Assembly: GCF_030408395.1 (NCBI RefSeq)
Contig: NZ_CP046980.1
Coordinates: 1,240,001-1,304,000, forward strand
DNA from: Corynebacterium aquatimens
GTDB lineage: Bacteria > Actinomycetota > Actinomycetes > Mycobacteriales > Mycobacteriaceae
DNA length: 64,000 nucleotides
Direction of reading: 5' to 3'
Shown here: piece by piece, positions 9,238 through 17,302 of the stretch
Layout: the number at the start of each line of letters is the position of its first letter
Position numbering within the stretch: position 1 is the first letter of the stretch
The notes under the pieces: model-generated
What the model was told of the DNA's origin: nothing
The model's database searches: none
The model's input: only the letters and a program-made list of their open reading frames with translations
Program-made: the position numbers and the translations under genes

Positions 9238-11528
9238 GAGAACCTCCTAGATCGTGCCGTAAACGCGCTTGCCCAAATGCCGCCTGTGGCGATGACAGCC
9301 AAGGCTCCGACAATGAGTGACCAGTCGTTCTGCGTCAGGGTTCTCGACTGGGACATGAGCTCGTAGGGGACGGCTGCCACGTTGCCCTCTTCCTCGACGG
9401 CGAACTCCACGCCCGCCCATCCGAGGAGGGCCTCATCCTCACTTACGAGCGCGAACTTGTGCACACCCGGACCGAGGGCGCTCGTGTCCACCGTAAGAAC
9501 ACCTCCGGGACCGACGCGCACCCAGCCAAGCGGTTGGGGTTCTCCACCTTCTGGGTAGTGATAGACGAAGACCCAGCTGCCCTCCTTGGCGCCAGGCACC
9601 GTGATCGAGAAAAGATCGCCGTCGAGACTGCCGGATACACCTTTGACGTTGGTGTTGCGCAGATTGCTTGCCTTGCTCACCGGTGTGCGCGGAGTCTTGT
9701 CCGGCATTGGCTTATCGTCGGCAACATTGTTGCCTCCGTCGCCCCCGCTGCTCTCGTTCGCCGCAGGTTGAGATCCACTTTCGCCCGGTTGCACCACACG
9801 CACGCCACCGGGTCCAGCTGAGTTCGCACCGGGGTTCACACCCGGTTGCGCTGCAGCTCCACCAGCCGGCTCCTCGATGATGGTGGTCGTGCGGCCTGCG
9901 GGGACAGAAATACCGGCGTCATCAATGGAACCCGGTTCCACGTCCGGGGTAGGAGCCACAGTCTGAACGGCCCCGCCACCCATAATGTTGTCGAGGTTCT
10001 CCAGCTCTCGGGTGAATCCATCAATCGCGGAAGCTATGTCTTCGACACTCGCAGGTTGCGCGGTGGTCGTCGCCGAGGCCGCCGGCGTAACCGTTCCGCC
10101 CCCTCCCTGATTACCGGAGTTTTGCCCATCGGTACCGCCCGCAGGCGTATTGGCGCCACCACCTCCGGGGGATCCCACAAACTCGTGGTATGCCCAGCCA
10201 ACGAGTACACCCTTCTGCTCATCCTGGTTACCACCCTGGACGACGACTTTCAGCCGGCCCAGAGGCATGTTGCCGGGGACTGGGAGGTCATAGACGCCGT
10301 TCGCGTCAGACTGCACCCAGTAGTTCCACGGACGTTGGGCAGAGCCATTCGGGAGGTGCACCCTCAGATAGGCCCACGAGCCGACGGGGCGTCCGGGCAC
10401 GACGACGCGCATCCGCCCGTTCTCGACCTTGACGGACACACCATTCTTCTTGTCCTCGGTGACCTCGCTCATCGGCGAGCCGTCGTCAAGCAAGGGCTCC
10501 GGAATACCGCTCGGCTTGTACGCTCCGACGACGAACTGCCCCACGCCTTGCTTTGCCTGCGGGCGCGTGGGCACCGAGAACTGAGGGTCGCCGTCTTTCA
10601 GGGTTCCGGTGAGGAACCGCAATGAATGTTGGCCTTGCTCGAACGCCGGTGACGACCCGAGCGGACCAGAGGTCGTCCCGTTTGGCAGCGGCATGTTGTA
10701 CACGAAATTTCCCGTTGTCGGTTCGGGGTAGATGATGTCCCAGATGGTGAGGTTGGAATGAAGCTTGTTGGACTCCAACCGAGAGATAGCGCCCTCATCG
10801 ATCTTCACGGCCACCTCACGTGCACCCGCGATCTCGTTGCACCACCCTTGACCGGTGATGGTGAGAGTCCCGTCAGGGTTGGCCTCCTTGGCCACCTCAA
10901 CGGTGGGTACTTTGAGGTCGGTCACGCACTTTGGTTCCTCTTCCTCTCTACCCTCGTAGGGCTTGCCACCCACAACGAGGGGCTGCGTGCTGGCGCGACG
11001 GTTCTTATCCGTTTCCAAAAGCCCGCTGTTTGCACGCACCACCAAGCGCTGACCGGGCTGCAACTCAGCAGGAAGGCTGGTCTTCATGTCGAATGATCCG
11101 TCGTGATCCGCATCAAACAATTCCCACAGCGTCGGATCTGGTTGACGGTTTGTGGGGTGCCGAAGCACCTTGTCCCCGGTGCGCGCGTAGCTATCTTTCC
11201 TTCCATCCGCCCGCGTGTACTCAAGCTTCAAGGCGATGGTTGCGCCCCAGTGGCGCGTATTCCCGTTGTCGTCGACATCGGTGTACAGGGATTGCCATCC
11301 CGTACCACGGATGCGCATTGTGCTTCCCGGCTCCACGTCGCGTTGCACTTCAAGGACAGCTTCACCGTCGGTCCAGGTATTGAAGACCTTGCCGTCGATT
11401 ACAGTGGTTCCGAACTGGGCGGCCTGCGCAGTCTGCGCATGCAGCGTCACTCCGGTAACGGTTGGTGAGACCGCCGCAAGCATAAACGCAATAGCCGCTG
11501 CGCCTAGGCGGCGGTTTCGTCGAGTCAT
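9234..11528 (-). CDS. Large multi-module membrane-anchored surface protein, iron cluster
   Basis: A 764-residue exported protein. The signal peptide (about 1-37) ends ...TAQAAQ. Two modules of the VEPGSTMRIRGTGW / DGTLTITGQGW type follow (about 45-190 and 205-330). A different beta module carries GSWAYLRVHLPNG (about 370-455). After a Gly/Pro/Thr-rich linker (about 460-620), a second copy of that module carries GSWVFVYHYPEGG (about 640-730). The C-terminal helix begins near DWSLIVGALAV and the protein ends in a short RSRR tail. Both GSW modules end with an LVGWA / LLGWA motif, direct evidence of internal duplication. The ATG has GGAGG 7 nt upstream. The gene is 45 bp from the lipoprotein gene and overlaps the next gene by 4 bp. 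Ligand binding is inferred from context only. Confidence 0.85.
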   Translation of the reverse strand: MTRRNRRLGAAAIAFMLAAVSPTVTGVTLHAQTAQAAQFGTTVIDGKVFNTWTDGEAVLEVQRDVEPGSTMRIRGTGWQSLYTDVDDNGNTRHWGATIALKLEYTRADGRKDSYARTGDKVLRHPTNRQPDPTLWELFDADHDGSFDMKTSLPAELQPGQRLVVRANSGLLETDKNRRASTQPLVVGGKPYEGREEEEPKCVTDLKVPTVEVAKEANPDGTLTITGQGWCNEIAGAREVAVKIDEGAISRLESNKLHSNLTIWDIIYPEPTTGNFVYNMPLPNGTTSGPLGSSPAFEQGQHSLRFLTGTLKDGDPQFSVPTRPQAKQGVGQFVVGAYKPSGIPEPLLDDGSPMSEVTEDKKNGVSVKVENGRMRVVVPGRPVGSWAYLRVHLPNGSAQRPWNYWVQSDANGVYDLPVPGNMPLGRLKVVVQGGNQDEQKGVLVGWAYHEFVGSPGGGGANTPAGGTDGQNSGNQGGGGTVTPAASATTTAQPASVEDIASAIDGFTRELENLDNIMGGGAVQTVAPTPDVEPGSIDDAGISVPAGRTTTIIEEPAGGAAAQPGVNPGANSAGPGGVRVVQPGESGSQPAANESSGGDGGNNVADDKPMPDKTPRTPVSKASNLRNTNVKGVSGSLDGDLFSITVPGAKEGSWVFVYHYPEGGEPQPLGWVRVGPGGVLTVDTSALGPGVHKFALVSEDEALLGWAGVEFAVEEEGNVAAVPYELMSQSRTLTQNDWSLIVGALAVIATGGIWASAFTARSRRFS

Positions 11529-11573
11529 AAGTAAGCCTCCGAGAGACGATGATTGACAGTGGATGCCAGGGGA

Positions 11574-12572
11574 TTAAAGAAGAGTGGCCTCGAGGTCGTC
11601 GAGAATGTGGTTCATGAGCAGCGGCCCACCGGTGGACGTCCATGCGGACCCGTCAACCGGGATGATCTTGCCGTTCTTGAAAGCCTTGAGGCTGGTGAAG
11701 CCCGGTACTGATTCGGCTTGTTTGGCAGCGTCGGTGGCCGCGTCTTCATCGGCGGCACCACCCGCGTTGGGGTTCCCCACCGACGAGCCGCCCAGGGTGC
11801 CAAAGAACATATAGTCGGCATCGATGTCCTGAATATTTTCTGCAGACACCGGTTCCGAGTGACCGCGTCCCTTACGATCCTGGGCTGGCGGACGCCGCAG
11901 TCCAACATCCTCCAGTGCGCGCCCCGCGGGGAGCTCTTTCAGGATCGTGGCGAAGGAGTTACCCTGCCAGCGCACAATGGAAAACGTTTCCTGGTTGTAC
12001 TTTTCAAATCGCTCCTTCAGGTCGGCCGCGCGCGCATCGTAATCGGCGATGACGTCGACCGCCTCTTTCTGCTTGTTCACCGCTTCAGCAAGGAAGATCA
12101 GGTTGTCCCGCCAGTTCCCGCCGGAGTATCCGGTAAACACCACGGGCGCGATCTGGCTCAGTGCTTCGAGTACCGGCGGGTTGTTGTTCACACTCGTTCC
12201 GTCCACGACGATGAGGTCCGGTTTTGCTGCGCCAATCGCCTCAAAGTTCGGGTTGCCGACATTTCCGACGATCGGAATGTCGCCTCCGACATCGCTCAGG
12301 TACGCGGACACGCCGCCCTGTCCACGACCGGCTGTGATGCCGATCGGTTTGATCCCCAAGGCAAGCAGCCCGTCTGTCGTTGGCTCGGACAACGCGATAA
12401 TGCGCTGCGGGTTTTCCGGAACAGTGACTACTGCGTCCATCGCGTCCGTGACTTCACGGGTTGACCCCTGGACAGTCGGTGCCTCATTCTCACCCGAACA
12501 AGCGGACAATCCGAGACTGATAGCAACTGCAACCGTTGCTGCTTTAATGAAACCGCGTCTGGTGAACTTCAC
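11574..12572 (-). CDS. Ferric-chelate-binding lipoprotein with Tat-like signal
   Basis: This 332-residue substrate-binding protein of the FepB/FhuD (class III) type delivers ligand to the permeases. The N-terminus MKFTRRGFIKAA matches the twin-arginine consensus, and the lipobox LSAC gives Cys25 for lipidation, so it is probably a Tat-exported lipoprotein. Two lobes are joined by a long helix near residues 150-180. Typical segments are NPQRIIALSEPTTDGLLALG and GNVGNPNFEAIGAAKPDLIV. The start is GTG at 12572 with AGAAAG upstream. It follows the propeller gene after a 171-bp gap that holds a stem-loop and a palindrome. Chelate specificity is unknown. Confidence 0.93.
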   Translation of the reverse strand: MKFTRRGFIKAATVAVAISLGLSACSGENEAPTVQGSTREVTDAMDAVVTVPENPQRIIALSEPTTDGLLALGIKPIGITAGRGQGGVSAYLSDVGGDIPIVGNVGNPNFEAIGAAKPDLIVVDGTSVNNNPPVLEALSQIAPVVFTGYSGGNWRDNLIFLAEAVNKQKEAVDVIADYDARAADLKERFEKYNQETFSIVRWQGNSFATILKELPAGRALEDVGLRRPPAQDRKGRGHSEPVSAENIQDIDADYMFFGTLGGSSVGNPNAGGAADEDAATDAAKQAESVPGFTSLKAFKNGKIIPVDGSAWTSTGGPLLMNHILDDLEATLL

Positions 12573-12606
12573 AATCGAACTTTCTAGGTCTACGGCAATG
12601 AACGCA

Positions 12607-12646
12607 GTGGTCCTGCGGTTAATGTGGGTCGATCCCGCAGAACCAC
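12607..12646 (-). promoter_or_regulatory. Stem-loop in leader of the binding-protein gene
   Basis: A 12-bp stem (12607-12618 with 12635-12646, one G-U pair) encloses a 16-nt loop about 35 bp upstream of the lipoprotein start, in the 171-bp gap after the propeller gene. No T-run follows, so it is not a classical terminator. It may attenuate or stabilise the mRNA. Confidence 0.5.
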
Positions 12647-12680
12647 CGCTTCACCACCGCCCCTGCGCGACCCCGGATCT

Positions 12681-12696
12681 GGCTAACGCGTTAGCC
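12681..12696. promoter_or_regulatory. Perfect 16-bp palindrome GGCTAACGCGTTAGCC
   Basis: The palindrome lies 109 bp upstream of the binding-protein start, in the gap between the propeller gene and the lipoprotein gene. Its half GTTAGCC matches the centre of the DtxR consensus but the flanks do not. It could be an operator for another dimeric regulator or a second DtxR-family site. Confidence 0.45.
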
Positions 12697-12743
12697 TTGA
12701 TAGCTCCTGGGTGTCAGGGAGGTCTGGGTGGTGTACTCAGTCC

Positions 12744-15329
12744 CTAGCGGGGCAGGAACTGGTTGATGAACTTCTGAACTTCAGCGGGGAAGAAGAAGTT
12801 CGCGGCGCCGATAAGACCCGCCACGGCGGCGATCACGCCAAAGATGATCCCGACGATCGCGCCCGGCTTCAGCTTGCCGTCCTCGCTCTTGGAGCCCTCA
12901 GAGCTTGGCTTGTCCGGCTTCTTCGTTCCGCCCTGATCGCCCGGCTTGGTCTCAGTCGTCGGCTTGGTCTCAGTCGTCGGCTTGGTCTCAGTCGTCGGCT
13001 TGGTCTCAGTCGTCGGCTTGGTCTCAGTCGTCGGCTTGGTCTCAGTCGTCGGCTCAGGCTTTGGATCCTGCGTCGTCTCCTTGAGCGTGATGCGGGTGAC
13101 CACATTCTTCGGGTCCGCCGAGTCTTGAGCCACGGGCTTGCCGTCGGCGTCCACTGTGCCGGTCTTGTTCACGACGTAGAGCACGCCAGGCTTACCCAGT
13201 GCCACGTGGTTGGTGTTCTCGCCGCCCGGGAGCTGCGCGATGATTTTGTTGGTCTTAGTGTCGATGACCGAGATCGTGTCAGTGAAGAAGTTGGTCACGT
13301 AGACGTAGTCGGTCTTCGGGTCGTAGGTGGCGTTGAGTGCGCCGGCGCCAGTTGCGATGTTCGCTACCACCTCGCCCTGCCCGTTGTTCGCGTCGGGGTT
13401 GAACACGATGGTGTTGCCGGTGTTCTGGGAAGCGATGTAGAGATAGCCAGTCTTGGTGTTCACGGTAATGCCGGAGCCGCGGTCCATGTACTTGTCGGCG
13501 ACCTTGTAGCGGGTGACTTTGTTGCCGTTGCGCACGTCGACCTTGGCAAACTCCGGGGAGTTCAGGGACACCGCGTAGAGCAGGCCCTTCTCCTGGTCGA
13601 AATCGAGCGACATGACGTTCTGGTAGTTCTCCAGTTCGATACGGCCAACCTTCTCAAGCTTCTTGCCGTCGTAGATCGTGACCTGGTTCTTGTTGCCAGA
13701 AGCCGACGAGATGTAGGCCAAGCCGGTCTTCTGATCAACCACGGCATCGCGGGAGTGGTGCGCGTCGTCAATCGGGAACGTCTTGAGCACCTCGAGAGTG
13801 GAAGCACGATAGGCGGTGACGCTGTCGTGGCGGGTGTTGGTGATCCACAGGACGTCGTTCGTCTCATCCAAACCAACGCCGTATGCGGCGATGGTGCCAC
13901 CTTCCTCGGCCTTCTCACCCGGGAGCAGGTGGTCAGGCGCGCTGGAGACCGGTTTGATCTCCTTGATCACCTTCAGCGTGTCAGCATCGAGCTTGTAAAT
14001 CGACGAGTCACCCCACGGTGCACGGCCGAAAGTACGGGTGACGAAGATGACGTTCTCCTTCGCCGAGTACACCGACTGGTACAGGCCGGCGCGGAGCTCT
14101 TGGCGAGTGAATTCGAACTTGTCCACACCGAACTTCTCGTTGGACTGGCGGATGAATTGGCCCGACGGGACGGTGGTTTCCTTGTCGCCCACCTTGAAGG
14201 TGACAGACACCTCCTCGTTGATCAGGGCCGCGTCGTTAGGGATTCTCACGTTCGGGATGGTTGCCTTGCCGCCCTGAGTCTTCACCGGTGCGGTCACGGC
14301 GTTCTTACCAGCCGCAGTAAGACCGGAGATCTCGGCGCCCTCCGGAAGGTTGGCAACCTCAACGTTCTGGGTGGCACCGAGCCACGGGTAGCCACCGCGG
14401 ATAGTGCTGCCCGCGAATTTCACACGCACCAGGCCGGTGACATCAGTGATGGCGGTTTTGGTGCCGTCGGTGACCTCAACCCCGGTGACAATACCGGCCG
14501 GGAAAACGCCGTCGTCGGTGACCTTGAGCGTGAAGGAGCCGTCATCGCCCACCTTCACTTTTTTGATCTCCTTGCCCCCAGCCTTCACGGAGACCTCGGA
14601 GCCAGGGGTGAATTTCTCGCCCTCGAGCGAGACCACAGGAGCCTGGTTCTTGAACTCACGGCTCGTCTTCGCGGTCACGGTTGCCTCGTTCTTCACCTCG
14701 CCGCTGTCATTGCTCAACGTGCCCGCAGGAACGACCTCGAACCAGGCGTACTTGGACAGGGGGGGCTTGCCGTCATCGGTGCCAGCAAGGTTGCGGATCC
14801 AGTACCAGCCCGGCTCCAAATCACCGATGCGGATGGTGCCCTCGAAGGTCCCATCTTCGCCAGGAACGTGCTTCACTGGCTCACCGTCGGTCTCGAAGTA
14901 GATGTCACCGCGGGCGTTAGTATCGTCGATCGGTGCTTCCTGCTTCGGAGCGAAGTAGCAGGCCGGAATGTCCTTGTTTTCGCCCTTGGGATTTGCACCG
15001 TCGCAGGGGCGGAAGGCGATAGTCGCGTACTTACCGTCGGAGGTGCGGTCGACGTAGCCCTCGCCACGGACTTTCAGAAGGCCTCCCGGCTCGACCTTAG
15101 GGGAGACGAGAAGCTTGCCCTGCCCCAAGCCCTCAGCCTTTCCGCGGGGCGGGTTGTTGCCCCACTTGGCCAGTGCCTCAGCCGGGGGAGTCTGCATGGC
15201 GGGTTCGTTGGACGAAGATGTTTGCGCGAAAGCAACGGGAGCGGTGACGGTAACGGTGGTGCCGCTGAAAAGCAGGGTGACGGTGGCTACTGCGGCAATT
15301 GCGCGACGGCCGGGGAGGCGAAGAGCCAT
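12744..15329 (-). CDS. YncE-like beta-propeller surface protein with PTTETK stalk
   Basis: An 861-residue exported protein. The signal peptide (about 1-35) ends APVAFAQ. An N-terminal module (about 50-180) has VEPGGLLKVRGEGY and GWYWIRNLAGTDDG, related to the modules of the downstream surface proteins. Further beta modules follow (about 195-400). A seven-bladed YVTN/YncE-like propeller (about 415-740) shows blade motifs such as DYVYVTNFFTDTISVID and LAYISS. Six PTTETK repeats, a Lys/Ser-rich segment and a C-terminal membrane helix (GAIVGIIFGVIAAVAG) complete it. AAAGGAT precedes the ATG. Two DtxR-like sites lie 30-70 bp upstream. E. coli YncE is known to be Fur-repressed, so an iron link for such propellers has precedent. 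Ligand unknown. Confidence 0.88.
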   Translation of the reverse strand: MALRLPGRRAIAAVATVTLLFSGTTVTVTAPVAFAQTSSSNEPAMQTPPAEALAKWGNNPPRGKAEGLGQGKLLVSPKVEPGGLLKVRGEGYVDRTSDGKYATIAFRPCDGANPKGENKDIPACYFAPKQEAPIDDTNARGDIYFETDGEPVKHVPGEDGTFEGTIRIGDLEPGWYWIRNLAGTDDGKPPLSKYAWFEVVPAGTLSNDSGEVKNEATVTAKTSREFKNQAPVVSLEGEKFTPGSEVSVKAGGKEIKKVKVGDDGSFTLKVTDDGVFPAGIVTGVEVTDGTKTAITDVTGLVRVKFAGSTIRGGYPWLGATQNVEVANLPEGAEISGLTAAGKNAVTAPVKTQGGKATIPNVRIPNDAALINEEVSVTFKVGDKETTVPSGQFIRQSNEKFGVDKFEFTRQELRAGLYQSVYSAKENVIFVTRTFGRAPWGDSSIYKLDADTLKVIKEIKPVSSAPDHLLPGEKAEEGGTIAAYGVGLDETNDVLWITNTRHDSVTAYRASTLEVLKTFPIDDAHHSRDAVVDQKTGLAYISSASGNKNQVTIYDGKKLEKVGRIELENYQNVMSLDFDQEKGLLYAVSLNSPEFAKVDVRNGNKVTRYKVADKYMDRGSGITVNTKTGYLYIASQNTGNTIVFNPDANNGQGEVVANIATGAGALNATYDPKTDYVYVTNFFTDTISVIDTKTNKIIAQLPGGENTNHVALGKPGVLYVVNKTGTVDADGKPVAQDSADPKNVVTRITLKETTQDPKPEPTTETKPTTETKPTTETKPTTETKPTTETKPTTETKPGDQGGTKKPDKPSSEGSKSEDGKLKPGAIVGIIFGVIAAVAGLIGAANFFFPAEVQKFINQFLPR
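12942..13049 (-). repeat. Six perfect 18-bp tandem repeats (PTTETK stalk)
   Basis: Six consecutive identical copies of an 18-bp unit (CGGCTTGGTCTCAGTCGT on the plus strand) encode six TTETKP hexapeptides in the stalk between the propeller and the membrane helix. Zero divergence between copies points to recent expansion, and copy number probably varies between strains. Confidence 0.95.
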
Positions 15330-15360
15330 GTGGGGATCCTTTCGATCAATCTAATGACGT

Positions 15361-15399
15361 ATAGGTAAGGCGACCCTTGGTTAGCGAGGGCTTACCTAA
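15361..15399 (-). promoter_or_regulatory. Double DtxR-like operator upstream of the propeller gene
   Basis: Two adjacent 19-bp windows (15361-15379 and 15381-15399) match the DtxR consensus TTAGGTTAGCCTAACCTAA at 12 and 13 of 19 positions. The outer arms TAGGTAAG and CTTACCTA form an inverted repeat. They sit 32-70 bp upstream of the start codon of the first gene of the iron cluster, where a repressor would block the promoter. DtxR is the known Fe2+-dependent repressor of corynebacterial iron uptake genes. The assignment is by hand alignment. Confidence 0.7.
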
Positions 15400-15616
15400 T
15401 GGCTGAAAACTAAACGTAACTGCCAGATACCCACAAGCTCCTACGAAAGTTTTACTCAGGTGGTAGTTGCGAGGGGACCACAGCCCGTAGCTCCGGCCCA
15501 GCTCACACCCTTTTCCAGCCGGTTTCGCTGTTCGATTGCTTTCCCAGGCATGGCTGAACCCATTGGGGGGTAACCGCCCCGGGATGGAGATCCGCCGCAG
15601 GCTTACCCTGGAGCTC
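15400..15616. other. Intergenic region between iron cluster and fhs
   Basis: About 217 bp between divergent genes. It must hold promoters for both directions. I see no ORF with coding character and no convincing riboswitch. The open frame running into fhs from 15536 lacks a ribosome site and is probably untranslated. Confidence 0.5.
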
Positions 15617-17302
15617 ATGAACACACCCTTAAGCGACGTCGCTATCGCACAAGCCCACGCCCTTGAACCCATCGCGGAGATCGCCGCGAAGGCCGGGGTT
15701 CCCAAAGAGGCGGTCATCCCGTACGGCCGCCACATGGCGAAGGTGTCGGTCTCCGAACTTGAGCCGGCCGCCGGGCCAAACGGTGATCGTCCAGGTGGGA
15801 AGCTCGTGCTGGTCACCGGTGTTTCTCCCACACCGGCGGGGGAGGGCAAGTCGACGGTGCTCATCGGGCTCACCGACGCGCTGGCGCAGTTGGGACACAA
15901 CGCCATGGTCGCGCTGCGCGAGCCCTCGCTCGGCCCGGTCATGGGCATCAAGGGCGGGGCGGCCGGCGGCGGCTACGCGCAGGTGGTGCCCATGGAAGAC
16001 ATCAATCTGCACTTCACGGGCGACTTCCACGCGATCACGGCCGCGAACAACACGCTGGCCGCGCTCATTGACAACCACATCCAGCAGGGCAACGAACTGG
16101 GCATCGACCCGCGTCGCGTGACATGGCAGCGCTGCCTGGACGTCAACGACCGCAGCCTGCGCACCGTGGTCACCGGGCTTGGGGGACCAGGAAACGGCGT
16201 GCCCGCCGAAACCGGCTTCACCATCACCGCCGCCAGCGAGATCATGGCCATTCTTGGCCTGGCCACCGACCTTGAGGATCTCAAGCGCCGCCTCGCCGCA
16301 ATCACCATCGGCCTCACCTACGATAAGAGGCCGGTCACCGCAGGCCAACTGCATGCCGAGGGCGCGATGACCGCGCTGCTGCGCCAGGCCATCAACCCGA
16401 ACCTAGTGCAGACCCTCGGCGGGACGCCGGCGTTTATTCACGGTGGGCCCTTCGCTAACATCGCCCACGGCTGCAACACTCTCATTGCCACCCGCACCGC
16501 GCTGGGCTGCGCGGATATCGTCCTCACCGAGGCCGGGTTCGGCTCCGACCTGGGCGCAGAGAAGTTCTTTGACATCAAGGCCCGTTACGGCGGTCTCGAC
16601 GTTGCCGGCGCAGTCATTGTGGCCACAATCCGTTCAATCAAATACAACGGCGGCGTGGAAAGGAAGGAGCTGGCCAGCGAAAACGTCGATGCCCTCAAGG
16701 ACGGCATCGCCAACCTCGAGCGCCACGTGGGCAACGTTCGCAAGTTCGGTGTCACCCCGGTTGTGGCTCTTAACCTCGTTACCTCCGACACCGACGCCGA
16801 GCGCGCGTTCATGCGCGAGTGGGCGCAGGGCTTTGGCGTCGCCTTGGAAGAGGCCGACGTGTGGGCGAAAGGCGGCGCGGGTGCTACCGATCTGGCGAGC
16901 ACACTGCTGGAGAATCTCACCGAAAAAACCTCGGCACCGCTCTACGACCCAGCCGACGGAATCGAGAACGCGATCGAGACCATCGCCCGGGAGATCTACC
17001 GCGCGGACAACGTCCAGTACTCCGTGAACGCCCAACGCGACCTGGCAATGCTTAAACGCAACGGCTGGGACACGCTGCCGGTGTGTATCTCCAAGACGCA
17101 GTACTCGTTTAGCGACGACCCCACGCAACTCGGCGCGCCGGAAGGACACACCCTGCATGTGCGTAAACTCGTGCCGCGCACGGGAGCCGGGTTCATCGTG
17201 GCGCTCACCGGCGACGTGATGACCATGCCGGGCCTGCCCAAGGTGCCAGCCGCCAACGGTATCGACGTCGATGAGGCGGGGCGGATCAGCGGGCTGTTCT
17301 AA
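15617..17302 (+). CDS. fhs: Formate-tetrahydrofolate ligase
   Basis: Fhs makes 10-formyl-THF from formate, THF and ATP, feeding one-carbon metabolism. The protein is 561 residues, normal for the family. The P-loop-like nucleotide site VSPTPAGEGKST is near residue 75, and signature stretches GGAAGGGYAQV and FGSDLGAEKFFDIK are present. I chose the ATG at 15617 (MNTPLSDVAIA) because GGAG lies 4 nt upstream. The longer frame from 15536 adds 27 residues of unlikely composition. It is divergent from the iron cluster. Its stop overlaps the stop of the convergent nuclease gene by three or four bases. Confidence 0.95.
   Translation: MNTPLSDVAIAQAHALEPIAEIAAKAGVPKEAVIPYGRHMAKVSVSELEPAAGPNGDRPGGKLVLVTGVSPTPAGEGKSTVLIGLTDALAQLGHNAMVALREPSLGPVMGIKGGAAGGGYAQVVPMEDINLHFTGDFHAITAANNTLAALIDNHIQQGNELGIDPRRVTWQRCLDVNDRSLRTVVTGLGGPGNGVPAETGFTITAASEIMAILGLATDLEDLKRRLAAITIGLTYDKRPVTAGQLHAEGAMTALLRQAINPNLVQTLGGTPAFIHGGPFANIAHGCNTLIATRTALGCADIVLTEAGFGSDLGAEKFFDIKARYGGLDVAGAVIVATIRSIKYNGGVERKELASENVDALKDGIANLERHVGNVRKFGVTPVVALNLVTSDTDAERAFMREWAQGFGVALEEADVWAKGGAGATDLASTLLENLTEKTSAPLYDPADGIENAIETIAREIYRADNVQYSVNAQRDLAMLKRNGWDTLPVCISKTQYSFSDDPTQLGAPEGHTLHVRKLVPRTGAGFIVALTGDVMTMPGLPKVPAANGIDVDEAGRISGLF

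Noticed and set aside
8274-9250. Overlapping Pro/Ala/Arg-rich frames on both strands in the Gly-rich stalk region
   Set aside because: Low-complexity GC-rich repeats keep several frames open. Only the minus-strand frame gives signal peptide, module and membrane anchor.
12942-13049. CRISPR-like array
   Set aside because: The 18-bp units are directly adjacent without spacers and are in frame with the surface-protein stalk.
8011-15329. HtaA/Cht haem-binding surface proteins
   Set aside because: The gene layout is similar to haem uptake loci, but I could not find the conserved HtaA-domain pattern in any of the three proteins.
12711-15368. 885-codon open frame on the plus strand opposite the propeller gene
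   Set aside because: It is the antisense shadow of a gene with signal peptide, propeller blades and membrane helix. Its product is a Leu/Arg/Val-rich sequence with LSRRLG repeats arising from the PTTETK repeats read backwards, and it has no ribosome site.
15400-15616. Tetrahydrofolate riboswitch upstream of fhs
   Set aside because: The position is attractive, but I could not match the conserved core or a three-way junction by eye.
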